Assembly: GCA_017881245.1 (NCBI GenBank)
Contig: JADGRC010000159.1
Location: 1 to 41,069 of the forward strand
DNA length: 41,069 nucleotides
Direction of reading: 5' to 3'
From: Pseudomonadota bacterium
GTDB taxonomy: Bacteria > Myxococcota_A > Polyangia > Fen-1088
Shown: in pieces, positions 15,830 to 24,616 of the stretch
How the letters are laid out: each line of letters opens with the position of its first letter
Numbering within the stretch: the stretch's first letter is position 1
The notes under the pieces: model-generated
Told to the model about the DNA's origin: nothing
The model's database searches: none
The model's input: the letters and a program-made list of their open reading frames with translations, nothing else
Position numbers and translations under genes: made by a program

Positions 15830-17886
15830 CTTTGTCGGGCGTTTTGACGGCCCCGCCCTTGGATTCCGAACTTTCGTCCTCCGCGAACGGGGGCGAGTTG
15901 TCTCCACACGCGCCCGCGCCGGTCTTTCGGGTGCCCATACCTTGGGAACGATTGACCGTGCCTCTGGCAACGCTGGCGGCGGCCGGCGTGTCCGCCGTCT
16001 TGTTCCTTCAGATATTGGGGATGACGGGTGTGTTTCGCGACGAGTTCCTGACGGGGAACGTTCTATCCCCGCAGAACCGGGATGTGTTGCTGCGGTCCGC
16101 GTCGGCCGGCGTGCTCGGCCCCCTCATTGGCGCTTTCATCGCGCTGATAGTGGGGCGGGGACGGGCGGTTCCGTCCCTGGAACGCGTGGCGCGAGTTCTA
16201 TCGCCGCTCGTTCCCGTCTGTCTGTTGCCGGCGCTCTTCAACTTGAAGTTCAGTCATCAAAACCAATTGACGTATTTGTTGGTGCTGGCGCTCTTCGTGT
16301 TGACGTTCGATCCCTTGTTACGCCAGTGCCTGGCAACCCTGCCAAACATCAAATCAGTGGCGCGCCTTGGGACGGAGGCACGCTTCCTTCGTCGCCTGCC
16401 TTTGCCTTCGGCGCGGGTGTTCTTCTTCGTGCTGGTGTGCCTCGCGGCCGCCGGCTACGCGGCTTACGTCGCCTTTTACACGATTCGCAACCACCACCGT
16501 CTCGGTACGACTGCGTTCGACCTCGGTATCTACGACAACCTGATGTACAACGCGATGCACGGTCGGTTGTTCCATTCGTCGGTGCTGTTCGGGGCGGCGG
16601 GGGGCAACTATCTGGCCGGGCACGCGGAATTCGCGATGCTGCTGTTCGTTCCTTTTTACGCGATTCGGCCCGGTCCCGAAACGATGCTCATCATCCAGGC
16701 GGTGGTCCTGGGATTCGCCGCGGTTCCCTTGTACCTGTTCGCGTCGACACGCCTGCCACGAGCGGTGGCGGCCACGATCGCCATCGCCTACCTGATGTTC
16801 GCGCCGCTCCATGGACCCAATTTCTACGATTTTCACTGGATCCCGCTCGCGATCTTCTTTCATTTCTGGCTGTACTACGCGATCGCCAATCGCAAGCCTT
16901 GGCTGACGGCGGCAATGATCGTCGTGTTGTTCGCCATTCGCGAGGACGTGGCGGTCGGACTGGCGGTGCTGGGGCTGTTCCTGCTGTTCAGCGGCTTGCG
17001 CCCCCGGTTGGGATTGATTCTGACGATCGCGTCGGTGGTTTGGTTCGTGATCGTTCGCTTCGTGATCATGCCGCTTGCCGGCAGCTGGTATTTTCCGAAC
17101 CTTTACTCGGGGCTTTTCGCGGAAGGCGTATCCACCTTTGGCAGCGTGATCAAGACCATCGTCACGAACCCGCTGTACACGTTTGGAACGCTTGGATCGG
17201 AAGCGAAAGTCACCTACGTGGGGCACATGTTGGTTCCGCTGGCGCTGCTTCCATGCCGTCGCGTGCAGCTGTTGCCGCTCGCGTTCGCGGGGATCTTCTT
17301 CACGATCCTGACCACCAACCAACACCCGATGATCCAGATCTCATTTCAGTACACGTCGCACTGGATTCCGTACCTTTTTCTGGCCTCGGTGCTGGCTTTG
17401 GTCATCATATCGCGTTCGCCAAACGGAGCGAACACGCGCCGGGCCGCGCTCGCCGCGCTGGCCGTCGCAATGGTGGCCCACAGCTTCAATTTCGGCGCGT
17501 TTCTTCAACACGAGATGTTCATCGGCGGTTTCAGCCGAATCGAATTCAACATGTCGGCGGAAGACGAGCGTCGCCACAAGCAGCTGAAGGAGCTGCTCGC
17601 CATGATTCCCCAGAGCGCCAGCGTGGCCGCCACCGAACAGGAGACCGCGCAGGTCAGCACCCGCAAGACCATCTATCCCTTGCGTTGGGCCCCGGGGCCG
17701 GTGGACTACCTGTTCATCGGACGTTCCCACATCGGGGATCTCTCGCGCTCCTCGGTCAATACCGCCCTGGCCAATCCCACCGAGTACGGATTGCTTGCCG
17801 AACGAGGCGATGAGCTGTTCCTGTTCAAGCGCGGCCACGTGTCGCCCGCGACCAAGGCCGCGAGATGGAAATTGGGAGTTCCCTGA
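15784..17886 (+). CDS. DUF2079 family multispanning membrane protein, copy 2
   Basis: Up to 700 residues with about a dozen hydrophobic segments. It shares the ordered motifs of the 6646-8655 protein: FYTIRNHHRL, FDLGIYDNLMYNAMHG, GHAEFAMLLFVPFYAIRP, APLHGPNFYDFHW, IREDVAVGLAVLGLFLL, RFVIMPLAGSW, TIVTNPLYTF and QYTSHWIPYLF, so the two are clear paralogues. The FDLGIYDN element is the canonical DUF2079 motif. The start is uncertain: GTG at 15784 (overlapping the methyltransferase gene by 46 bp) or TTG at 15826 (overlapping its TGA as TTGA); the first 50 residues are unconserved either way. The probable role is as a GT-C-like enzyme acting at the periplasmic face; the substrate is unknown. Confidence 0.85.
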   Translation: MLEHRHYSVRPTSRLTLSGVLTAPPLDSELSSSANGGELSPHAPAPVFRVPIPWERLTVPLATLAAAGVSAVLFLQILGMTGVFRDEFLTGNVLSPQNRDVLLRSASAGVLGPLIGAFIALIVGRGRAVPSLERVARVLSPLVPVCLLPALFNLKFSHQNQLTYLLVLALFVLTFDPLLRQCLATLPNIKSVARLGTEARFLRRLPLPSARVFFFVLVCLAAAGYAAYVAFYTIRNHHRLGTTAFDLGIYDNLMYNAMHGRLFHSSVLFGAAGGNYLAGHAEFAMLLFVPFYAIRPGPETMLIIQAVVLGFAAVPLYLFASTRLPRAVAATIAIAYLMFAPLHGPNFYDFHWIPLAIFFHFWLYYAIANRKPWLTAAMIVVLFAIREDVAVGLAVLGLFLLFSGLRPRLGLILTIASVVWFVIVRFVIMPLAGSWYFPNLYSGLFAEGVSTFGSVIKTIVTNPLYTFGTLGSEAKVTYVGHMLVPLALLPCRRVQLLPLAFAGIFFTILTTNQHPMIQISFQYTSHWIPYLFLASVLALVIISRSPNGANTRRAALAALAVAMVAHSFNFGAFLQHEMFIGGFSRIEFNMSAEDERRHKQLKELLAMIPQSASVAATEQETAQVSTRKTIYPLRWAPGPVDYLFIGRSHIGDLSRSSVNTALANPTEYGLLAERGDELFLFKRGHVSPATKAARWKLGVP

Positions 17887-17902
17887 TGAACGGGCGGGGG
17901 CC

Positions 17903-20317
17903 GTGACCGCGGCCCCTTCGGGCCCCGAGGGCAGTGGGTCGAGGACACTCAGGGGGCGGCGCTTAGTTCAGCAATGCGCGATCGCCGCCGTCTGCTTGAT
18001 CGCGGTCTTGGTTTTCGCGACCACCGTCGACGATGTGTACCCGGTTCGAAACTGGCTTGCCTGGCGGGTTCTGACACTGTGGGGGTGGTTGGCGATCCTG
18101 CACGCGTCCTGCTTGAGCCTGGGGGCACGGGTCACGATCGGCTGGCTGGGTGTGCGGGATCGCCCTTGGGCGGAGACGCTTGTCCTCAGCATGGGTGTGG
18201 GCGTGGTTGTCTGGGTCTTAACGCTGTATGCCGCGGGCGCGTGCCATTTCTATGGCCGCGCCTTGGCGTTGTTGCTGCCAGCCCTGGCCCTGCCGGTGGG
18301 CGTGGGCCCGTTGCTGCGCTTGCGCGGCGATCTGGGTCGGGCGCGTGGGGAGCCGGCTGCGGCGCAACAGGCTTCGCGCACCTGGATTCGTGGGGCGATC
18401 ATCGCCGGCGGCACTCTCTGTCTCGGGTTGATGTATCTGCAGCTCTTTTCTCCGGACGCGCTGAATTACGACAGCGTCTGGTGCCACCTCACCGTCGCCG
18501 AGGAGTATGCACGCGAGGGACGCCTCGTGCCTTTCCTGGCGGACTACGCCAAGAACGTCCCGCAGTTGACACCGATGTTTCATCTATGGGGATTCCTGGT
18601 GCCGGGGCTCAACCAACCGCTCCGTTGGATGTTCGCTCTGCACAACGAGTTCGCGCTGTTTCTATGGACGTTGGTCGGAATCGTCGCGGCGGTCGGTTGG
18701 ATCATCGGCGATCCGCGGCGCGCGCGCGGAAGTTGGGCCGCGTTCTTCTTGTTCCCTGGCATCTTCGTCTACGACAGCAACATCGGCGGCGCGGCCGATC
18801 ACGTGCTTGCGTTCTTTGCCCTGCCGATCTTCCTGGCCGCCGTACGGCTGGGTGAACGACCGTCGAGGCGCGGGGGTGTTCTGTTTGGAATTCTGGCCGG
18901 CGGCGCTCTGTTGACGAAGTACCAGGCCGTTTACCTGCTGTTCCCCGTCGTCGGATTGCTCGGCGTGACTTGGATCGTGCAAATGCGGCGAAGGTGGCGT
19001 GGGAAGGGCGTTCTTGATGCACCGACGCGGGAGCTCGTGATCGCTCCCGCGATCGCCCTGGCGACGCTGTGCCTGGTGGTGGCGCCACATTTTGTGCGTA
19101 ATCTCATCTTCCACCGAAACCCCGTGTACCCGTTCCTGCAGGACTTCTTCACGACCAGTCGGCCGCAGGTACCGGGCGGCGCGTTCCTCGTGTCGCACGT
19201 CTTCACGGACGTCACCTGGCAGCCTCAAGGAACGCTCGGCAAGAAACTGCACGACGCCCTGGTTCTATTCGCCACCTTCTCGTTCAAACCTCACTACTAC
19301 TACGAGTTTCATCACAACGTCCCGTCGTTCGGATCGCTCTTTACCCTGTTTCTGCCGATAGTTCCGTTCCTCGGACGGCAACCCCGGCTTTGGCGCGTGA
19401 TTGCGTGCGGCAGCGCCGCCATTTTGCTGTGGGCGATGACGTTTCTGGTTGACCGCAACCTTCAAACGTTTCTGCCGCTCTTGGTTGCCGCGACGGCCGG
19501 GATTCTCGCGATTGGCTGGAATCGCGGGTGGGTCGCTCGCTTGGGGCTAATTTCCCTGGTGCTCATGCAGGTGGTGTGGGGGACCGATGCGATGTTCTAT
19601 TCCGGGCATGATCGCCTGCGCAGCGCCGTAGAACTGATTAGAAGTGGATTCGCCGGCACCTCGAGCACGAGGTTCGCGACCTATCAGTCGTCCTATGTGG
19701 CGCTCGGAAAAGCTCTGCCGGACGATGCCACGGTGTTGCTGCATGACTCCCACGCCCAGTTGGGAATCAACCACCGCGTCCTCTTGGACTGGGCGGGATT
19801 TCAGGGGCTGATCGACTATCGCAGCATTCAATCGGTCAGACAGCTGGACGCCTATTATCGATCGCTGGGGATCACCCACGTTGTCCGCGAAACCGGCCAG
19901 CGCATGGCGCCATCCAAGCAGGAAGACGTTCTGCTGTCCCTGTACCTCAGTCAATACGCTTCGTCGGTGGGCACGTTCGGCGGCTTGGAATTATTCGCAT
20001 TGCCCGCGGCGCCTCCCCCGGAACGCCCACCCGCGCGCGTGGTTCTCCTGGGAGTCAGAGGATACGCGAACGGAGCCTACCAGCTCGATCGATTGGGGAC
20101 CCACGAAGGCCTGATTGGGATTGTTCCCGTGTATCCGATCCCTGACAATCCGCTGCCGTCGGATCCGGCGTTCTGGCCGGCGTTCTTACAGGCGGATCTG
20201 GCTACGTTGGTCGGTGACACGGGGAACGTTCCCGGCGCGTTGCTCGCCGAGGTCGAGCAGCACCAGCGACGACAGCGCGTATCGCCCGGCTCTCTGCAAA
20301 TCTTCGCCCCGAACTAG
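17903..20317 (+). CDS. Large multispanning membrane protein, GT-C-like
   Basis: An 804-residue protein from a GTG at 17903, 16 bp after the DUF2079 stop; the upstream part of the open frame only shadows that gene. About 12 hydrophobic segments occur in the first 600 residues. A loop carrying LFSPDALNYDSVWCHLTVAE is followed by EEYAREGRLVPF, which resembles the first periplasmic loop of GT39-like proteins (acidic residue, Tyr/His and a helix), and LLTKYQAVYLLFP recalls the conserved K/T-K segment of the superfamily. The C-terminal 200 residues are soluble and include a stretch on stress-like VLLHDSHAQLGINHRVLLDW, like the soluble domain of several GT-C enzymes. Not a family I can name; a glycosyltransferase role is inferred from topology and context. 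Confidence 0.75.
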   Translation: MTAAPSGPEGSGSRTLRGRRLVQQCAIAAVCLIAVLVFATTVDDVYPVRNWLAWRVLTLWGWLAILHASCLSLGARVTIGWLGVRDRPWAETLVLSMGVGVVVWVLTLYAAGACHFYGRALALLLPALALPVGVGPLLRLRGDLGRARGEPAAAQQASRTWIRGAIIAGGTLCLGLMYLQLFSPDALNYDSVWCHLTVAEEYAREGRLVPFLADYAKNVPQLTPMFHLWGFLVPGLNQPLRWMFALHNEFALFLWTLVGIVAAVGWIIGDPRRARGSWAAFFLFPGIFVYDSNIGGAADHVLAFFALPIFLAAVRLGERPSRRGGVLFGILAGGALLTKYQAVYLLFPVVGLLGVTWIVQMRRRWRGKGVLDAPTRELVIAPAIALATLCLVVAPHFVRNLIFHRNPVYPFLQDFFTTSRPQVPGGAFLVSHVFTDVTWQPQGTLGKKLHDALVLFATFSFKPHYYYEFHHNVPSFGSLFTLFLPIVPFLGRQPRLWRVIACGSAAILLWAMTFLVDRNLQTFLPLLVAATAGILAIGWNRGWVARLGLISLVLMQVVWGTDAMFYSGHDRLRSAVELIRSGFAGTSSTRFATYQSSYVALGKALPDDATVLLHDSHAQLGINHRVLLDWAGFQGLIDYRSIQSVRQLDAYYRSLGITHVVRETGQRMAPSKQEDVLLSLYLSQYASSVGTFGGLELFALPAAPPPERPPARVVLLGVRGYANGAYQLDRLGTHEGLIGIVPVYPIPDNPLPSDPAFWPAFLQADLATLVGDTGNVPGALLAEVEQHQRRQRVSPGSLQIFAPN

Positions 20318-20559
20318 CGCATCGGTGTGGCTTACCAACGGGATGGTCGTCGATGCGCGCAAACGCACAACCAGGTTCGAATCGGGTCTTGCTGTTCTCA
20401 GTTTCGTCGCGCCCGTCCCGGGTTTGACCGGCGCGAACGCCTTGGGTAGCGTCTGCTGCGGCCCAGGGACGCGCCCTACGCGAAAATGTCGACGATCGAA
20501 ACAGGTCTCCCCGAAACGGTGCCGCGGCCGTCAGTTCCGAAGGTGGGCCCCGCCCACCC
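20318..20559. other. Intergenic region, no gene recognised
   Basis: A 242-bp gap before the discoidin-like gene. Both strands carry only short shadow frames; no hairpin terminator, repeat or promoter stands out. It marks a break between two blocks with different base usage. Confidence 0.5.
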
Positions 20560-21426
20560 ATGGCGCTCTCGTCCGTGAAGCTCATGAGCTGGCTGTTTCC
20601 GAGGCTCTCGATCGAGCCCGCGGCGCGCGAGGCGATGGATCTGTTCCGCGCACGCGGGCGCGCCTTGCGTCGGGCAGCGGCCCTGTGTGACCTCGGCGAC
20701 GCCCTGTCAACGTCGCGCCCGCGCGGGTGGCGCCTGCGCGCCCTGCGCGCTTACGACGGCGCCGCCCGTCGCGTCGATGGCGGCGCGTCGCCGCCCGCGC
20801 CGGGAGACACGGCCGCGTCTGGCCCTGACCAGTCCATCGTCGTCGACTGCGAGGCCGCCGCGGGCGATCGGGCGCTGCAAAGCGCGGCGTCACGCGCGCG
20901 CCGGTCGCTGAGGGCTGCGCGGCACCCTTACCGGCGGTTCTGGCGGAGCGTGCTGGCGCTCGCGGCAACCGCGGCGGTCTCGTTGGTCGGCGTCACGTTG
21001 CTGGCGACGGCCGTTTCGCCTCCCGTGCGGCACTGGGTGTTCCCGGGCGACGTCGCCAAAAACGCGAGGTGGGTCGCGAGCAGCGCGCTCCCGGGACAAC
21101 CGAGTGCGGGCGTCGGTCCCTCGAGCGACGCCGCGTTCTTCGTCCACACCTCCTCGGAGACCCACCCGTGGGTCGAGATCATGCTCTCGCGCGTCGCAAG
21201 CATCCGCGAGATCCGCATCGAGAACCGCAGCGACTGCTGCATCGAGCGCGCGATGCCGCTCAACGTCGAAATCCCCGACGGCGGATGGAGCCTCATCTGC
21301 CAGCGCCGCGCCCCGTTCTCCACCTGGACCTGCCACCCGAAGCAGCCCGTGCGGGCGAGGACCATCCGCGTCTCTTTGCCGGCGGGCGGAATGTTGCATC
21401 TAAAGAAGGTCTCGGTGTTCGAGTGA
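20560..21426 (+). CDS. Membrane-anchored protein with a discoidin (F5/8 type C)-like C-terminal domain
   Basis: A 288-residue protein. Residues about 1-125 are an Arg/Ala-rich, probably cytoplasmic region; one strong transmembrane segment follows (SVLALAATAAVSLVGVTLLA). The outside part begins FPGDVAKNARWVASSALPGQ and continues with FFVHTSSETHPWVEIMLSRV, IREIRIENRSDCCIERAMPL and a VSLPAGGMLHLKKVSVFE end. The pattern (W-x-A-S-S start, WVE-I-x-L, NR-x-D, C-terminal aromatic/hydrophobic strand) matches carbohydrate-binding discoidin-like jelly rolls. The ATG at 20560 is taken; 20584 is possible. Its TGA overlaps the GTG of the next membrane protein, so the two probably form a binding-module/transferase pair. 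Base usage is more strongly GC at third positions than in the flanking genes. Confidence 0.7.
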   Translation: MALSSVKLMSWLFPRLSIEPAAREAMDLFRARGRALRRAAALCDLGDALSTSRPRGWRLRALRAYDGAARRVDGGASPPAPGDTAASGPDQSIVVDCEAAAGDRALQSAASRARRSLRAARHPYRRFWRSVLALAATAAVSLVGVTLLATAVSPPVRHWVFPGDVAKNARWVASSALPGQPSAGVGPSSDAAFFVHTSSETHPWVEIMLSRVASIREIRIENRSDCCIERAMPLNVEIPDGGWSLICQRRAPFSTWTCHPKQPVRARTIRVSLPAGGMLHLKKVSVFE

Positions 21427-22952
21427 ACCGCAAGGTCTCCACCGTGTTGCGGTCCCTGACCCGTGAGCGCGAGACCGGGTGGGCCTTTGCGATCGTCGTG
21501 GGGGCGGTGTACGTCGCGTTTCTGTGCTGGGCGGGCAGCTTTCACGAGTTCTGGCGCGACGAGATCCACCCCTGGGCACTGGCGCGCACGGCGGAGAGCT
21601 TCTGGGACATCGTGACCGGAGACCGCGTGTACGACGGGCACCCGCCACTTTGGTACTGGTACCTGCGGGTCTGGAGCTGGGTGACCACCCGGCCCTGGGG
21701 CCTGCACGCGGCGAACATCGCGGCGATGGGGCTCGCGGGCCTACTGTTTCTCCGCTTCGCGCCGTTCGCCCGCCCAATCAAGGTCTTGCTGCTCGGCTCC
21801 TATCTACTCGGCTACGAGTACGGGGTCCTCGCGCGCAACTACACGATGACGTGGGTCATGTTGACGGCGTTCTGCAGCGCCTTCAATCCGTTGCGACCGC
21901 GCCTCGTCTGGCTGTCGTTCTTCCTGGCGATGGCAGCCATTACCAGCGTGTACGGCGCGCTCATGGTGTGCGGCCTCGTCCTGGTGCTCGTTCCGCTCGG
22001 CATGTCGGTACGGCTGTCGGCCGCGCCGCCGCACAATGTGCTCGTCGCGCTGCGGCCGCGCCTCGCGATCGGGCTCGGCCTCGTCCTCTTGTCGTTTGTG
22101 TTCTTCGTCTACAGCACCGCCCCGCCCGATCCGAACCTCTACTCGCCGGGCTGGAACTTCGGCGCGCTCAACGTGACCGCGATTCGGCCCTCGCTGCGCT
22201 TGATCGTGGTCGCGCTCCTCCCGGTGCGGTTCTTTGGCGATCCCGGCTACTGGGAGAACCAGCTCTATTTCTGGGGCGAGCACTTGACGTTGCTCAACAC
22301 CGTGGCTGTCGTGCTCCCCGTGCTCATGCTGCTCGCGCTGGCCCCGGGCTGGTGGGAGGTAGCGGCCTTCGTCGTCGGCGTGCTGCTCCTGTCGGTGTTC
22401 GGCGTCGTGCGGTACACCGGCGGGATGCGCCAAATCGGGAACTTCTTTCTGTTCTTCGTCGCGCTCGCGTGGATCCGACGGCTGCGCGCCCCCCGCGGCC
22501 GCCACATCCTGTCGACGGTCATGCTGGTCATTATCGGGCTCTTCCAGACCCGGACCCTGCTGGTCGCTGTTGCGCAGGATCGGATCGATCTCTTCTCCGC
22601 AGGCGGGCAGGCCGCGGCCTTCATCGAGAAGGCCGGGCTGCAGGACCTGCCCATCGTCGCGGGCCCCGACGCCTTCGTGCTGACCGTGACCGCCCATCTT
22701 CACCGGCCATTCATCAGCTGCGAGACGGAAGAAATCGGGGAGACGATGGTGTTCCACAGCCGACGGCGCGGCTACTCCGACGGCGCTCTCCTCGATCGCG
22801 CCGTGAGGTACGCACAGGAGAAGCGCACCCCAGTGTTGGTGCTGTCGAACCACCCGCTGCCCGCCCCTGCGGGGCCCGGGCTGCCGTGGAAGCAGCTTTA
22901 CAGCGGCCAGGGGCGCGAGGAGTCCTACTGGATCTACGAGCTCGGACCTTGA
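21423..22952 (+). CDS. GT39-like multispanning membrane glycosyltransferase
   Basis: A 509-residue protein from a GTG at 21423 that overlaps the stop of the discoidin-like gene (GTGA); the longer frame upstream only shadows that gene. After an N-terminal transmembrane segment, the first periplasmic loop carries FWRDEIHPWALARTAESF and DGHPPLWYWYLRVWSW, the W-x-D-E and D-G-H-P-P-L-W-Y motifs of PMT-like GT-C enzymes (Asp-Glu pair near residue 42). About ten more hydrophobic segments and a soluble C-terminal part ending ESYWIYELGP follow. The role is probably transfer of a sugar from a polyprenyl-phosphate donor; the acceptor may be held or recognised by the adjacent discoidin-like protein. Confidence 0.85.
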   Translation: MNRKVSTVLRSLTRERETGWAFAIVVGAVYVAFLCWAGSFHEFWRDEIHPWALARTAESFWDIVTGDRVYDGHPPLWYWYLRVWSWVTTRPWGLHAANIAAMGLAGLLFLRFAPFARPIKVLLLGSYLLGYEYGVLARNYTMTWVMLTAFCSAFNPLRPRLVWLSFFLAMAAITSVYGALMVCGLVLVLVPLGMSVRLSAAPPHNVLVALRPRLAIGLGLVLLSFVFFVYSTAPPDPNLYSPGWNFGALNVTAIRPSLRLIVVALLPVRFFGDPGYWENQLYFWGEHLTLLNTVAVVLPVLMLLALAPGWWEVAAFVVGVLLLSVFGVVRYTGGMRQIGNFFLFFVALAWIRRLRAPRGRHILSTVMLVIIGLFQTRTLLVAVAQDRIDLFSAGGQAAAFIEKAGLQDLPIVAGPDAFVLTVTAHLHRPFISCETEEIGETMVFHSRRRGYSDGALLDRAVRYAQEKRTPVLVLSNHPLPAPAGPGLPWKQLYSGQGREESYWIYELGP

Positions 22953-23028
22953 TCGTGCGACATCCGGAACGCCAGGCGGCCGATCCGACTCAGCACGGTG
23001 CATGATCTACTAGTTCCGGACATCGACT

Positions 23029-23062
23029 CCCTGCACAGGTGTGACGAATCCGACCTGCAGGG
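23029..23062. repeat. Inverted repeat between two membrane-protein genes
   Basis: CCCTGCA at 23029-23035 and TGCAGGG at 23056-23062 form a perfect 7-bp stem with a 20-base loop, in the 148-bp gap between two GT-C-like genes. No T-run follows, so it is not a clear terminator. It could be a weak structure or coincidence. Confidence 0.3.
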
Positions 23063-23100
23063 TCGCGTGACCGTTGATCGGTCTCTACCTCGTCTGTAGG

Positions 23101-24567
23101 ATGCTGACGGAGAGCGCGGTGGCCCTTTTCCATTTATGGAGCGCGCGCATCCGCTTACGGGTCTCCCAAGTCGATGCCGTCACGTTGCTCATGCTGGCGG
23201 TCAGCGTGCTTGGTTTCTCGCTGAGGCTCGAGCATGCGATCACTTTCGATGGCCCGGTGCGCGGCTCTGACTATGACGCTCATCTGGCCGGCGTCCGTTG
23301 GATGCTCCAGCACCGACGCCCTTTCAGCTTCAGCCCCGATCTCGGCCAGTATAACTGGTCGATCGGTTATCAGCCGCCCCTTTGGTACGCGATCGGAGGA
23401 CTGGTCCTGCGGCTCACGCACGTCGAGCGGGCGATCGCGTACGTCGCTGTCGCCGGCTGGGGGATTCGACAGCTGGTTTTGGCTCGCATTCTCAGGCAGG
23501 CAATCCCGGCAAGCCGTTGGAGCACGCTAACGGCCCTCACGATCAACGCGGTGCTGCCCATCAGTGTCCTCACCGACGGCAAGGTAAATCCCGAGGGGCT
23601 GCACAGTACGCTGTTCACGATATCACTCTACCTGCTGTGGCGCATGGAACGACAGGCGCTGCGGCCATCGGGGATCTCGCTCGGTACGGCGGCCGCATTC
23701 GGCGGCTTCGCGGGGCTGGCGGTCCTGACGAAGGCGACCGCCAGCGTGCTGCCAATCGCGGGGGGTATCGCGTTGGCGTGGAGGGCCTCACGTTCCTTCA
23801 AGCAGGACGAATGGGGATCGATCTGGCGGCGCCTCGGCCGGCCAGTTCTTCTCGCCGCGGCCGTCTGGTGTGCGGTCGCGGCATGGTGGTGCGGCCCCAA
23901 CATCGTGAAATACGGGCATCCGTTCCCCCACACATGGGACCGGGAGACGCCCAGCGCCGAACCAGTCCTCGCGGCGCCCGCTCTCTATAGGCGACCGTTC
24001 GGGTGGGCGATGCCGTTTTATTGGCGGGAATACCTCAAGACCCCAGTCATCAGGTCCACAGAGGTACCACTTCCGAATCTGTGGGCGGTGTTCGTCTCGG
24101 GAACCTGGTCCGACTTCTACAACCGCGGGTTTTGTCGCCTGAAAGGCGACGGCGTTGACAGCGACTTTTGGGGCGGATGGTCCGTGAGCGGTCGGTGCCT
24201 AAGACTGTTTTCGGCTCTGGCGTGCGTCGGCTGTCTCATCTCGCTCTTCGCGGTGTTCGCGGTTCTACGCACAGCGTGGAGCCACATACAGAGCGACGGC
24301 CAGGATGGCTCACTGGCCTTACCTGTCACGATCAGTCTCGCCGTATTCTTTTTGAGTCTCTTCGCGTTGGTGTACCCCTATGACGACGCGGCGGTTCTGA
24401 ATCCGCGCTACCTCCTGCCCGGATCGACCGCGATTTCCGCCTGTGTCGGCATGGCGCTTCATCGCCTGGAATCCGGGGACTGGATGGCGCGAATCGTGCG
24501 CGGGTTGATCTTTGCCGCGATCGGAGTCGTCACCGTGCTCGTCGTCTACGAGCGATGGGGACGTTGA
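23101..24567 (+). CDS. GT-C-like multispanning membrane protein
   Basis: A 488-residue protein from the ATG at 23101; a TTG at 23074 extends it by nine residues but is less likely. The first periplasmic loop has TFDGPVRGSDYDAHLAGVRW and a later IGYQPPLWYAIGGLVLRL, a Q-P-P-L-W-Y element like the H-P-P-L-W-Y of GT39 proteins. An LTDGKVNPEGLHSTLFTISL loop and about nine to ten hydrophobic segments follow. LNPRYLLPGSTAISACVGMA near the end resembles the conserved (R/K)-Y-L-L/M-P-x-x element of GT-C enzymes. I cannot name the family. It is convergent with the next gene, 49 bp away. A glycosyltransferase role is inferred. Confidence 0.75.
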   Translation: MLTESAVALFHLWSARIRLRVSQVDAVTLLMLAVSVLGFSLRLEHAITFDGPVRGSDYDAHLAGVRWMLQHRRPFSFSPDLGQYNWSIGYQPPLWYAIGGLVLRLTHVERAIAYVAVAGWGIRQLVLARILRQAIPASRWSTLTALTINAVLPISVLTDGKVNPEGLHSTLFTISLYLLWRMERQALRPSGISLGTAAAFGGFAGLAVLTKATASVLPIAGGIALAWRASRSFKQDEWGSIWRRLGRPVLLAAAVWCAVAAWWCGPNIVKYGHPFPHTWDRETPSAEPVLAAPALYRRPFGWAMPFYWREYLKTPVIRSTEVPLPNLWAVFVSGTWSDFYNRGFCRLKGDGVDSDFWGGWSVSGRCLRLFSALACVGCLISLFAVFAVLRTAWSHIQSDGQDGSLALPVTISLAVFFLSLFALVYPYDDAAVLNPRYLLPGSTAISACVGMALHRLESGDWMARIVRGLIFAAIGVVTVLVVYERWGR

Positions 24568-24616
24568 CTGGCTGGTCGGGTCACCCCCTGTCGCGGGCTC
24601 CACCCGCCCCTTTGAA

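Noticed and set aside
14891-15970. 359-codon minus-strand frame over the methyltransferase
   Set aside because: It is a shadow of the methyltransferase and DUF2079 genes; only low-complexity sequence, while the plus strand has clear motifs.
21804-23003. 399-codon minus-strand frame over the GT39-like gene
   Set aside because: His/Glu/Arg-rich shadow typical of membrane-protein genes read on the other strand.
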